64,000 bases of DNA from Hortaea werneckii. Its lineage: Eukaryota; Ascomycota; Dothideomycetes; Mycosphaerellales; Teratosphaeriaceae. The notes beneath the pieces are model-generated. The model made no database searches. It saw only the letters and a list, made by a program, of their open reading frames with translations, and had not been told where the DNA came from. The position numbers were made by a program, and so were the translations under genes. Below are positions 11,601 to 22,693 of this stretch, in pieces (position 1 is the stretch's first letter; every line of letters begins with the position of its first letter). The stretch lies in contig JBAOKB010000147.1 of the NCBI GenBank assembly GCA_037044905.1, positions 248,001-312,000 on the forward strand, given 5' to 3'.

Positions 11601-12571
11601 AGAAGCTGAAGAGGAAGGTCGCAAGCTTGGAAGAGGATCAGCAGCACATTGTCCGTGAGGTCAAGCAACTCGAGGAGCATCTGAGGAACCACGCGAATAC
11701 CAAGCGCAGCATCTCTGACAACCAGCGGTACCGTCGGGACTACCGTGCCCTTCAGCAGGTCAGGCGTGAGATTGCCGAGCTGGAAAAGACTAACGCGGAG
11801 GCGGACAAGGAGAAGTATGAGAGAGAAGGCAGCAAATGGCAAATGCAGCGCAACAAGCTCGCAGCGGAGCAGGCGACCGTTGTCGGCAGCCTGAAGTCGA
11901 AAGACGAGGCTCTCGTCAACTTACTAGCGGACTACGACACGGAATACAAAGACGCCGCGCGCAAGTACAAGGAGGCGCACGTCAAGGTCGAGACGACGAA
12001 AGCATGCGTGGAAGATCTCGGGCGGTACGGAGGCGCGCTGGACAAGGCCATCATGCGGTACCACTCTCTCAAGATGGAAGAGATCAACCGCATCATCGAC
12101 GATCTCTGGCGTCGCACCTACCAAGGCACCGACCTCGACACCATCCTCATCCGCAGCGAAAGCGAGAACCCCACCAGCAACAAGAGCTACAACTATCGCG
12201 TGTGCATGGTGAAGCAGGAGACGGAGATGGACATGCGGGGGCGCTGCTCCGCCGGCCAGAAAGTGCTGGCATCCATCATCATCCGGCTCGCGCTGGCGGA
12301 ATGTTTCGGCGTCAACTGCGGGCTGCTGGCGCTCGACGAGCCGACTACGAACCTCGACCGTGAGAATATCGGCGCCCTGGCGCAGTCGCTGGCCGAGATT
12401 GTCAAGGTTCGCCGGGCGCAGAAGAATTTCCAGTTGATTGTCATCACGCACGATGAGGAGTTCCTGAGGTTGATGGGGTGTAGTGATTATGCGGACTGGT
12501 ATTATCGCGTGAGCCGTGATCAGGAGCAGAATAGTAGGATTGAGAGGCAGAGTATTGCGGAGGTGTTGTAG
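8659..12571 (+). CDS. DNA repair ATPase Rad50, intronless, with five apparent frameshifts
   Basis: SMC-like ATPase of the Mre11-Rad50-Nbs1/Xrs2 complex, acting in double-strand-break repair, telomere maintenance and meiosis. The Walker A motif GSNGSGKTT is at about residue 34, and a Q-loop region (IFCHQEESLWPL) follows. Long coiled coils flank the zinc hook CFTC at 10701-10712. The C-terminal lobe carries the ABC signature (RCSAGQKVLAS) and Walker B plus D-loop (LLALDEPTTNLDREN). The frame changes at 9326-9329 (A missing), 10122-10125 (A extra), about 10519-10523 and 10552-10560 (one extra each), and 11210-11212 (A missing). Corrected, the gene is 1303 residues, normal for Rad50. Every conserved motif is retained, so I infer assembly errors. 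Confidence 0.9.
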
Positions 12572-12938
12572 GATGGGAAGGTGTGGAGATGCGGATGTTT
12601 GCTTGAGAGTGTGGGAGAGAGGGGGTGCTTTGATACCATGAAATGAGATTATGGGCCTAATATGATAGCTACATGAACCATTCTTCCATGTAAAGAACCA
12701 AGGTCTCAAATTTCGGTTTGACAGTATTTCCAGACTTTTGATGGAAAGCGTTAGGCTGGGCTGAGCGCAACCAGATCGACCGTATCGTATCGCACTTCCC
12801 CACGATTTGGAGGGAGCGTTCGCGATCTCCTTTACGTCATTGCATATCACAAAGGGCATCACATCGCCTTCCATCTTCTCGCCGTCTTTCCATCTTCTCC
12901 TTCTAACCCAACCCTCGAAAAGAACTTCAAAAAACTCC
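12572..12938. other. Intergenic between RAD50 and the DUF2237 gene
   Basis: This is the RAD50 3' end and the promoter of the following gene. The same frame is open upstream from 12807, but I see no reason to start there. Nothing else is recognised. Confidence 0.35.
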
Positions 12939-13523
12939 ATGCAATCGAGCTTCTTCTGTACCTTCTTGACTCTGCTCTGTCTGCTCGCAACAACCGTCAC
13001 AGCATCACACAATCCCCAACATCACCACCACCCTCAAAACCAGCCCCAAGAACCACTTACCATGTCCAAGTCACTCAACGGTAAAAGACCCTATCCCCTT
13101 ATCTCTCCACCCAGAGCTCCAAAAGCTAACCCAACCCCTTCCTTTGCGCACCTCATAGTCCTCAAACAACCCCTCGCCCTGCACTCCACGAACCCCATTA
13201 CCGGCTACCTGCGCACCGGGTACTGCGAGGTCCCCGCCTCCGACTTCGGGAACCACGCCATCGCGGCCGAAGTGACGGAGGAATTCCTCGACTTCTCCGC
13301 GCGCCAGGGCAACGACCTGCGACCTATCCCGGGCATGAAGGGCGGCTGTAAATGGTGTCTCTGCGCTTCGCGGTGGCTGGAGGCGTTTCAGGCTAAGGAT
13401 AGGGAGCCTGCGGGGGACAGGATTGTGCCGAAGGTTTGGTTGGCGGCGACGAATGAGAAGGCGTTGGGGAAGGTGCGGTTGGAGGATTTGAGGGGGTTTG
13501 CTGTTGATGCGGATAAGCAGTAA
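12939..13523 (+). CDS. DUF2237 family protein with possible N-terminal signal or anchor
   Basis: Small protein of unknown function. The DUF2237 core is clear: SLNVLKQPLALHST, then ITGYLRTGYC, VTEEFLDFSARQGNDL and CKWCLCASRWLEA, which hold the family's conserved Cys residues. The intron is 13081-13158 (78 bp), and exon 2 is 13159-13523. Two starts are in frame. ATG 13062 gives the usual bare domain (127 residues). ATG 12939 adds 41 residues beginning with a hydrophobic stretch (FFCTFLTLLCLLATTVTA) that looks like a signal peptide or a mitochondrial or membrane leader, followed by a His/Gln/Pro linker. I report the longer form but cannot decide between them. Bacterial and fungal relatives are usually cytosolic. 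Confidence 0.78.
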   Translation: MQSSFFCTFLTLLCLLATTVTASHNPQHHHHPQNQPQEPLTMSKSLNGKRPYPLISPPRAPKANPTPSFAHLIVLKQPLALHSTNPITGYLRTGYCEVPASDFGNHAIAAEVTEEFLDFSARQGNDLRPIPGMKGGCKWCLCASRWLEAFQAKDREPAGDRIVPKVWLAATNEKALGKVRLEDLRGFAVDADKQ

Positions 13524-14274
13524 AGTGGAGTTGGACGGGGATAGGATTGGGAAGGTTCTGGAGGCGGAGGGGAAAGGACGCCGTGGGTTATTTTTCGACT
13601 GTAGATATACTGTGTTTGGGGGATGGGGGATTTGGTAACTTTGAATGCCCTGACGGCACGCACGCATGGTATATTGTGACAGTAGGAGGGCATTGCAGTA
13701 ACGACGTTTCTGGGAAAGACGAGAGAAAAGTAAAGAGAAAACCCAGGCGCAAATGATCATCGAGAGAACTGGGATGTTTTGTTACGAGCATACGACAGGA
13801 AATAGCACACCCAGTAAAACCCTGAAGAAGTAATACATCATCCTCTGCACGCCCCACTGGCCTGTCCAACCTCTCATCTTATCCTCGCCGTGAGAGTTAG
13901 GTAAATGGAGACTCACTCTTGATAATCGAGAAAAGAGGAAGGGAAAAGATAGAAAAGGAAAGAAAGAAAAAAAGTTCAGACTTGGGGTATATAGTCTCTA
14001 AAAAGTGTATAACGAAGCAGCACCCAACCTCCTCTTCCTTCCCCATCCATCCGTTCTGTCCTTCCGCCCGCTAAGCTCCCGGCTCTTTGTGAAAGTTCAT
14101 TTGTATATCGTAAAATCCGTTTCTGTGAAAAGGCTTTGGCTGGTAATCATATTCCTTCCTCTTTCTTCTTTCACAGTCTCTCCTGTGTTCAGATCCTGTG
14201 AACCTTATTCAAAGAAAAAAAGGGAATAAGAAAAGAGGCCACCATGCGAAAAAGTATTTTTCTTTTTTTTTTTT
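13524..14274. other. Convergent intergenic region
   Basis: The 3' ends of the DUF2237 gene (+) and the glucanase gene (-) meet here. It is A/T-rich near its right end, with a poly-T run at about 14262-14276 just past the glucanase stop codon. No gene is seen. Confidence 0.4.
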
Positions 14275-15681
14275 TTAAGTGCAAATCTGGCCGAACTTGC
14301 GATCAGTCAAGGGCTGCGGGAAAATCCCATTGTCGATGAGACGCTGGGCGTCCCACTCGGGCGAGCCCTCCGTCTTCCAGGTCCAGAAGATCCAGCCTTC
14401 GGTCTGGCGCTCGAAGGTCTCGAGCTGGGCCTCGATATACCCGCGCACGTCGTCGCGGAGCGTCTGGCTCCAGGTTTCGATGTAGTTGCGGTCCTCGCAG
14501 GAGCCGACGTAGGAGGAGCCCGGGTAGGTGCCGTCGTAGCGGGCGCCGATGCCGTAGCCGTTCAGCGCTGCGGCGCAGTCCGTCATGGCGGCCGACCATT
14601 CGCCGATGATGGTCCATTTGTCCGCGCCGGAGTAGACGCCTGCGTTGTTGCAGACGTATTGCCGGTGCTGCCAGGGCTCCATGGCGACGAGCTCGTTGGT
14701 GAAGCATTGGTACTCGTGGTGGTCCATGGCGACCCATTGGGCGTTGTTGTCGGAGGGCGTCAGCCAGCCGTTGTAGGAAGATGGGTCACGGAACCCGTCA
14801 TGGATGACCTATTGGGGGAGAGTTAGATCATTGTTGTCATTTTGTGAAGAAGGACGCATAGCCTTTGGATTGTACTTACCACCACACGGGACTGGGAAGA
14901 CGTGCGCTGGTTGCCGTAACCATCACGCTCGAACTGGGCAGTCACATCGAAATCGATGCCGTTGCCAGGGTTGGTAGTGAGCGGCTCGTTAAGGAGCTCG
15001 ATACCAGCGACGACATCGTCGTAGCTAGAGTCGCCGTACTTGTCCTGGATCTGCTTGAGCGCGTTCAAAGTCTTCTGGACGTTGCCGTCTTTCTGCCAGA
15101 TCAGGTAGTCCGTCCGCTGACCGGAGTTGTCGAAACCGTTCTGCGAACCGGGGCGCCGTGCAGGTCGATCAGGACCTTGAGGCCGGCATTCCTCGCCCAT
15201 GAGATCGCGCTGTCGAGGTAAGGTGCTGCGCCAGAGGTGTACGGACCGTAGGAGTCGTCGTATGCCCAATACCCGATGGGGATGCGGACAAGGTTAAAGC
15301 CGGAGTCGGCGATTTTCTGGAAGTCACCTTCGCTGAACCAGGAGGACCAGTGCGCCTCGAGAACGTTGCGGCACTGCTCCTTGCCGAGGTGCTGGCATAG
15401 GGTGTACTCGTCCACAACGCCGTCTTCGTAGGAGTACGGGTGGAACATGGAGGGCGTGATCCATGGCTCAAGAACGAACCAACCGCCCAAGTTAACACCG
15501 CGGATCTTCTCCTCGCCCCATCTGATACCACCAGTTGGGTGGTCAAAACGCTTGGTGATACGGCTACTGTTTGGATATTAGCATTGACGACGGAATCGAC
15601 GACGGCACGATCGCTGACTTACGGAGCAGCGAGGGCGGCTGTAGCAGCGCAAGCCGTAATGGCGGCGCTTGTGAACTTCAT
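14275..15681 (-). CDS. Secreted exo-beta-1,3-glucanase (GH5, Exg1-like), apparent 1-base frameshift
   Basis: Cell-wall glucan hydrolase or transglycosylase. Exons on the minus strand are 15681-15623, 15566-14880 and 14808-14275, all GT-AG. The protein starts with a signal peptide (MKFTSAAITACAATAALAAP), then a Kex2-type KR site, then the family's GVNLGGWFVLEPWITPS box. The acid/base Glu is in ELLNEP and the nucleophile in IIGEWS. The C-terminus is the typical EGWIFWTWKTE...PEWD region, and there is no GPI tail. The frame breaks in the four-G run 15150-15153 (plus strand), inside IDLHGAPGSQNG. One added base gives 426 residues, the normal length. The pattern matches the other homopolymer breaks in this window. 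Confidence 0.9.
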
Positions 15682-18059
15682 GGCTGTTGCAGATGTCTCG
15701 AACGACGCGGAAACAATAGCTGCGAAGGAGTGTTCGAGGTAGGCAAGCAGGAAGGTCGATCGTTCAGAAACAACAAATCAACAACGGTAGCTGCTGAAAC
15801 CGGGCGTGGAATGCACGTGGATCGAAGGAATGCTGGGGTGCTTTTTGCAATTCCCACCCGAAGAAAACGAGGTCGCTATGCAGTAGCTTCACAAAAGAAT
15901 GCGCTGTGTTCCCCGAGACGTTCGCAGGGGTCAGCGAAGCGGTTTTGTTTGCTTTGCTGGCCTTGGCTGGGGAGTATAGGATAGAAGGAGGAACTAGTAG
16001 TACAAATGGCTGGAGAAGTGCCAACGAATGTAACGGTCGAAAACAGCCAACGTACAGAGTACACTAGAGATGATGAGTGAGAGGGAAAGGAGACAGGAAA
16101 TACGTAGATACTTGACCTTTGCCTTTTGACTCGGCATGCCGGGGGGGGGATGATCTTAGTTCTCCTCGTCATATGAAGTGGGTCATGGTGCAAGATATTC
16201 CTGGCTCACATAGGCCCATGGGGGAAGTAACCGAAAAGATGGGAGCACGTCCGGGAAGGCGAGAAAAGAGTCCAGAACGCATGGTGAGCTGTCCAGCTGC
16301 CGTGGCCGAGAAAACAGGAGGACTGGAGAGCAAACGTCGGATCGACAGCTGGACTGTCGGCTAGCGCCGCGCCGCCGCACCTTATTTTCCTGTTCCTGGC
16401 GCCGTGTACCATCTGCTTGTGGCGTAGCCTATGCAAGCCTCCTCGGCATCCCCTATATCGGCCTATAAGAGCTGGCCTGGATGATGTAGGGGGCGTGCTG
16501 GGTAGAAGGGAAACACTCGCGAGAACCATGGGGGAAGGAAACGACTGGACATGTGATGATGATGGTCGAAGCACGGTCATGCTGCCAGTGTATGATCGCC
16601 CTGCTGCAATTACAATTCTTATGATTGAGGGTCAGACATGACCTCGGCATTCATATCTCTACTGTCGCAGATCGAAAGAGCGCAGTGGTGTGTGCCTTCA
16701 TAAAGTCCAACGCGACAGACATGTCTATTTTTCACCCGCTATACATGCAGGACGGGAGGGAACAACAGCCTCAGCAGTGGGACCTGCAGTAGTTCGGTGT
16801 TACAGATGCGCATCCTTCCCGCGTCAACTATACGTCAAAGCCGCCTTAACACACGCGTGAGCGACCGGTTGTGAGGACCTGGAAAAGCCTGTCTGGCCCG
16901 GAATTTTTAGAGAAAGCGTCGCTTTGCTGCAGGAACGCATCAGCTCTTTGTCTGGGCATCCGTCACGCCGTTCCTGTACCGGGAAGAGAGCATCAAGGTG
17001 ACAAACTTCCGCACCTGTCTTGGAAAGTCCAGACTGGTCTTTCTTCTTCCCGTGCTCCACTACTCACTACATACATTTTCACAAGATTCTCTTTTTGCAA
17101 GATCTGGTTTTAGTCTTCCCGGACTGCTATTCGCGGTAACATTCTTCCACACAATCATGACACTGGGACTGTGGACCCATGATGCTTTCTTTTTTGCTTT
17201 TTCTTTTCCCTTTTCTCCGGCATCAAGCCCAAAAGTCGCCTAGATTGACAGTGCACACGATGACGGTGCAAAAACACAGTATCTAGCATAATTGGAATCA
17301 GGAAGGTCACGCAGCACATTTGCGATAGAGACGGCGCCAAACTCTGGGCTTACTAGCATCATTCTTCACTACGATGTAGTCACCTGAGACTTCCCCGGCT
17401 TTTAGGCGTGAAATACAGCTTTCCTCTCTTCCAAACGGCCGCGGGGAGAGACGGGGGATTTTGGATGTGCGGAGTAAGCATTTTACAGCACAGAACCACC
17501 ATTCCCCGCGAATGAAGAGCTTCAAGTCGACTAGAAAACCACGTAGGCCACCCTTCACACTTCATGATCCGTCAAAGGGCATGTCCTCATTATTAAATCA
17601 AGGTCGGAGAATACTACCTCCTACGCCCTGCCCAATTTCAGCCAGGACAGTGACAGCGTTTAAACGTGTGCTTTACACTAATCTTCGCCACTGCTTCAAA
17701 CCAGATCCGCATTGGTCAGAGAAGCGCACCGCAACCGACAGAGACCTACTCCACTCGGCGGTAGATTTTCATCGCGATCTTCAAAAGGTCATATCAATAG
17801 CAACCCCAGACTTCCATCGTAGACATCGCAATTTACATAAAGGTTATCAGGACCGAATTAGAACCGAATTAGCTATCAAACACTCCGCTGTAATAGAACA
17901 ATGAAACCATGGTATCTGTTACCCCCAATCCAGAACGCCTTGCTATCATCATCATCATCATCATCATCATTATCACCATTAAAAATATATCGCCACGTCC
18001 CGTCCTATGTGACGATGCAGAATACCATCAACCGCAAAACCCCGCCTCCCCTCCGGGAT
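15682..18059. other. Gene-free 2.4 kb stretch
   Basis: The left part is the promoter of the exo-glucanase gene; the right part is the 3' side of the SP-RING gene. It contains a nine-G run at 16141-16149 and an ATC microsatellite at 17945-17970. Short open frames here have no recognisable family features. Confidence 0.4.
17945..17970. repeat. ATC trinucleotide microsatellite
   Basis: About eight ATC units in intergenic sequence beyond the 3' end of the SP-RING gene. Confidence 0.8.
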
Positions 18060-19262
18060 CTAATCCAGCTCAATAACAACCGGCGCAGCAGACGCAGGTC
18101 TCTGCGAAGTCCCTCGACTCCCACTACACCCTGCCACGTCCTCGCGGTCCAAACTCGGACTCCTAACCCCACTCACCACCTCCTTCTTAACCTCCCACTC
18201 CCCCTCAGCCGTGACGAGGATAGCGCGCGTATGTAGCAGATCCCTGCTTGCCAGTTCCTCTCTGACGCGGATGAGGAAAGCGTCTTTGACGAGGACGTCG
18301 GGGCGGGCGTCGCCGCGACAGATGGGACAGCGCCAGTCGTCGGGCGAGGACGGGTAGCCCGGCTTCTCGCGCTTGCGGGTGGCAAGGAAGGTGGCGAGGT
18401 CGAAGGGGTCGCGGTGGCGGCAGTGGGCGCCGCGGACGGGGAGGGAGAAGATTTGGTGGGCGGAGATGGGGTCGAAGAGGGGGATGGTCAGGGTGGAGGA
18501 GGTCATTATGATGTCGTCGTCATCGTTGTCATCGTTGGTTTCGTGAGTTTTTTCGTGAGGTCGCTTCGGCGTGGTAGAGAGGGATTTTCGGATCGTGTCG
18601 AGGGAGTCTCGCGCTGAAATCGTTGGGATTTTCCCGAGCAGTCGCTCTTCGGAGATCGTGTGCACTACTTCGATCCCCACCGCGAAGTCGAAGGCGCTTT
18701 TGTCCTGGCTACTGCGATTCAGGTAGACTTCCAAGGTGTTCTCGCCTTTGGTCATGTACTGAGTAACATCGATGGGCAGGTATCGACCAAAGTGCAGTTT
18801 CTTCCTCGCCTCTAGTGCCTTACCATTGAGCTGAAAATATGCCGTTTCTGGCCAGTAACAGTCCGTCGTCACCCAAGTTGAAAGGTCAGGGAACCCAATA
18901 GTGGGCTCGAATTTACAGCAACGCAAGCGATAAGTCACCGCTCCGTCGCCAAGAATTCGATACCTTTTCGTCTTGTCTTCTGGTCCGTATGTGAGTGGAG
19001 GCACAGCATCGAGATGTGCATCGAGCGGTTTGAATTTCCAACTTTGGTGCGGCCTGGTGCGTGCAATCTTGTTCGGCGAGAGCGCACAGCCAGTAACTTG
19101 CCGGAAGAGCTTTTGAGCATTAGGCTCCAGAGTAGCGGGGCCTGGAATAGGGCTCCGAAGGTGGGCTTGGTGCAGCGCTGAGCGGTGGAAATCTGGATGT
19201 GTAGGCTGCGCGCGAGGGCATTCTTTTGCAGCTGGTATGAGTAGTCTCTTCGATCGTTGAAA

Positions 19263-19307
<45 letters not shown>

Positions 19308-21422
19308 ATACAACGCGGTCGGCTGGAGCGGCCCCGGCATGTAGGCTGTTTGCGCGGGCGAAAATGGGCCTGGAAAGTGGGGGGGCATCGGTTGTAGAAG
19401 CGGCTGATTCGCTGAGGTTGTCATGTTTGCCAAGTTATTTGGCGGTGTCCCAGTTGGATGGTAGCCTCTCCGCGTTTGAATTGATGGTGGATGACCGTGA
19501 CCCAATTGCCATTGCTGATGCTGTGTTGGGGTCTGCGTACCCTGTGGGTTGCTATATGCGGTCTGGTTCGGCCCACCCATCACGGGCGATTGGTTGGTGG
19601 CAGGCGCATGCTGTATGCTTTGCCGGTTGCCGCTGCCAGGAACCCCGATGCCGAAAGTAGTAAGTACGAATTGCGGCAATAGGAATGGCGGCCTCGGCGG
19701 CCTCATCCGCCGTACATAGTTGGTCCACTCTTCCAATACAAGTTTGAATGAATGATACGCATTGGCCTTCCAAGAGGCAGGGGGTGCAACATGGGGGTTG
19801 TATGCGCTTTGGTCTCGACGATGAAGAGCCAGCAGGACTTCGATGCCAGCTTCGTACTCGGGTACTGCGTGCCAGGACATGCGAGCTACAGCCCTAAACG
19901 TAGTCGTCTGGAGGACAGGACTGAGAAGAGTGAGCTGCTCGATCATGTCGTGCACTAGAGGGGGAGCAAGCCTTCTGTGACTTTCGGCGATGATCGAGTC
20001 CCAGGAACGTCGAAGGGCTTTTAAGAACGCGACGACACTCTGACCGTGGTATTCGTATGCCCGCTGGCCTTCACCGCCGGCGATAGTGGCGATAGTCGTC
20101 ATTGGTGCGGGAAAGCGTGAGAACCATTGAAGTAAGGGAGGTGGCAGCATTGTGTTGGCGCACAGCAAAGCGTCCAGCCTGTTGAATGCATCCTGCTCGA
20201 TCAACCTGGCGCTTTCTGGAAGCGAGTCCGGTGGTAGAGTGTGCAGACAATATAATTGATGCAACACGATGTAGAACCAGTCGTTTTTCAAAATTGCCTC
20301 ACGTAGCAGTAACAGTCTGCCCACTCCTGTGTGGGCTTTGGGTCCATTTTGTTTCTCGTAGATCAGCAGCTGCTCGCCGATCATCATCAAGAGTTGGTCT
20401 CGAGAGAAGAAGGCGGCTAGAGGCCGTGTCGGTGTCGATAAATGGGCAGCCTCGTGGTGGTGGTGATTAGTGGGTGACATGTTGCTCGGAACTACCGGTG
20501 TTGTTGGGATGGGCCTTGCAGACGAGTCATCGCGCCGCGGCATTGGTAGTGGACCCTGATCTTTCTCATGAACTGAGGGTGACCTGCTTGATACATGGCT
20601 GTAATTGCTAGGTGGGGCCTGTGGTGGCGGAGGCGGAGGCAGATGTGATTGCGGAAGGTGCGACGATGGCGCTTGCCGTGTCAATGCTGCGTTCGAGGGT
20701 GCGCCTGGGTTGTGCGTGCTTGGCCTAGCAGCGATGTTGCGAGGCTGTCCGGGATTGGTACTGACCTCGTGGACAGAGCTCGCGTCTCTAAGTGTTCGGG
20801 GAGATTGGGAGGCTGTCGACGCCATCCTTGATGGGGGTCTTCCATGCCAGAGCCGAGACACGCTATCGTAGCTTCCAATGACAGGCGAGTACGCGTTATC
20901 ATCGCTGGATGCTGGGGAGGGCAGCCCTTGTCCGGTCGCAGTCCGAGCCTGGAGATGAGGTCTCTTTTTTCTCGCCTGATCTGGAGGCCCACCTGAGCCA
21001 GGTAGCGATAGATCCGGAGATTCATAATCGACGACCGTAGCATCGCCTGGCAAAGGCCGGGCTCCAGCATGGAACACTCCGTTCGCCACTCCGCTCACCT
21101 GGGTATTCATCTCATGCCTTGCGGTGTTCAGCTCATTCCGGCCAACTCCAGTCCTTTGATCAAGTTGTAGAGCCTGTTGCTCTCTTCCCAGCGATGCATC
21201 GAACCGACCATTTGTAGCTCCAACTGGCGTAGCGGGGGTCCCTGTCGCACGACCATCTGCGCCGCCCTGGCCTCCATTTGATGCCCAATCTTGCATCCAT
21301 CTAATCTGTTTTCCGCCAGTAAATAGGCGTAGAGTCGAATTTGTCTGCCTCATAGACTCCGCAGATAGCGCGTGCGCATTGTCCGCACGGCGACGCTTGG
21401 GTGAAGGCCCATTTTGAACCAT
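18060..21422 (-). CDS. SP-RING (MIZ) zinc finger protein, putative SUMO E3 ligase or transcriptional cofactor
   Basis: Single exon of 1120 residues. The N-terminal half is disordered, rich in Ser, Pro and Asn, with a basic KRRR patch near residue 10. The middle holds a conserved helical region (RDQLLMMIGEQLLIYEKQNG to about LEEWTNYVRRMRPP). After a run of about 15 Gln comes a PINIT-like segment (RILGDGAVTYRLRCCKF and LNGKALEARK). Near the C-terminus is the SP-RING: CRH in GAHCRHRDPFDL and CPIC in DDWRCPICRGDARPD, which supply the Cys, His, Cys, Cys zinc ligands. This is the PIAS/Siz/Zmiz architecture. These proteins bind the SUMO-loaded Ubc9 through the SP-RING. A SUMO gene lies at 58956-59333. 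Ligase activity is inferred, not shown. Confidence 0.85.
19265..19308. repeat. CTG/CAG run encoding about 15 Gln in the SP-RING protein
   Basis: Trinucleotide repeat in the linker before the PINIT-like region. It encodes uninterrupted glutamine on the minus strand and is likely length-variable. Confidence 0.85.
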
Positions 21423-22693
21423 TGCGCTTACCCACCTTCTGACGTTCCTGGTCTGCCAGCATGATCCATGAGACTTCTCAAGCCTCTTTTATATGTGCTA
21501 CAGAAATGTAGGCGCGGGGGTTGCCTGCACGACCTCTCCTTTGACGCCGTTTGGTGAGCAATTCACTGAAACGTGAGAGGAGGTGAGGCTTCACATGCGA
21601 GCACGACTTGCTTCACTTCGCAGGCATGTGAAATCTCGTGACGGCGCAAAAGATATTAGCGAATTGAACAGCCAGTATCGCACATACATGCAGCCAGAAT
21701 CTGTTGTTTCGGCGGTAGGAGGTTTGGCGATGGTGAAGAAAGAAAGTGAGCGTTCATAGCTGTCTGAGGTCTGCGACTGTGCGGCATTGACTGCGCGCGA
21801 ATGATAGGCGCGTGTTGGCCCGCCGCTTCCCCGACCAGCGAAAAACGAACGAGTCGCGTTTCAAATTAACCGTAAAAGGGATGCGCGACGCTGATCCCGT
21901 GACGTGATAGTGAATGGCGCCTGCGATGCGCCGTCTGATAAGTGGTGATGGTGATTTATTACAGGTACATGGCTGTCGCACAGGTGACTGACGAACGTCT
22001 GGAGACGGAAAATTGATTTCAGACGGGACAAAAGGCGAATCCCCTGTGCAACACTACCTCCTACTACTACTTCCTACTTCGACCTGCCTGGCCAGTCGTC
22101 CTGTTACCCAATCCGGAGGTCAGGCGATGGTGGAAAGTAGTATGTGGACGCGAAAAAGTCGCCGTCTGTGCTTCCATGGCCGTGCCGCCCGCTGTCATCA
22201 TCCTACCTCCAAGGTAAGTCCGGCACCGAGGGTGTCCAGGTCATCATTTGAAGTCGTCTTTGCCTGCTTTCACTACCATCACTACTGTCGCTACGGCCTA
22301 CACCTGACGGACGGCAGAATCCATATCGCAGCTGATATTGGCCACCGCGCTGCTACTGTATTATTGCTTCTCGCAGATTGGACCCAACCTCGGCAACCGC
22401 ACTTCCCGCCCGGCGTCGGATCCAATTCAACCCCATCCCGACCCAATCAGTCGCGGAAACGTCACCGTCCACTCCTGCTGCGGTACCTCTGCGCAAAGCG
22501 GATGCTGTAGGGTGACTTCAAACACGTGAAACAGATGATCGCAGCACGAGGCAGCACCCGCTCCTAGTAAACGATGCTGCTGCTACTGCTGTGAGCGGAG
22601 GATAAATACTGTCGACCTGCCTGGCTGCCCGCCGCGTGTAATCGGACACATGTCCGCCCCTGGCCGAACCGCCACTGTCAATCATCGTCAATC
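21423..22693. other. Divergent promoter between SP-RING and Boi-like genes
   Basis: About 1.3 kb with no supported gene. A 165-codon open frame at 22013-22510 has no family features and probably lies in the leader or promoter of the Boi-like gene. Pyrimidine-rich tracts (CTACTACT) occur near 22051-22072. Confidence 0.4.

Noticed and set aside
10775..11842. 355-codon minus-strand frame opposite RAD50
   Set aside because: Leu/Val/Ser-rich antisense shadow of coiled-coil codons.
17461..17904. 147-codon plus-strand open frame beyond the SP-RING gene
   Set aside because: Basic, low-information composition and no recognisable domain; lies in a spacer with short frames on both strands.
22013..22510. 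165-codon plus-strand frame upstream of the Boi-like gene
   Set aside because: Composition is Ser/Arg/Pro-rich without motifs; more likely leader or promoter.
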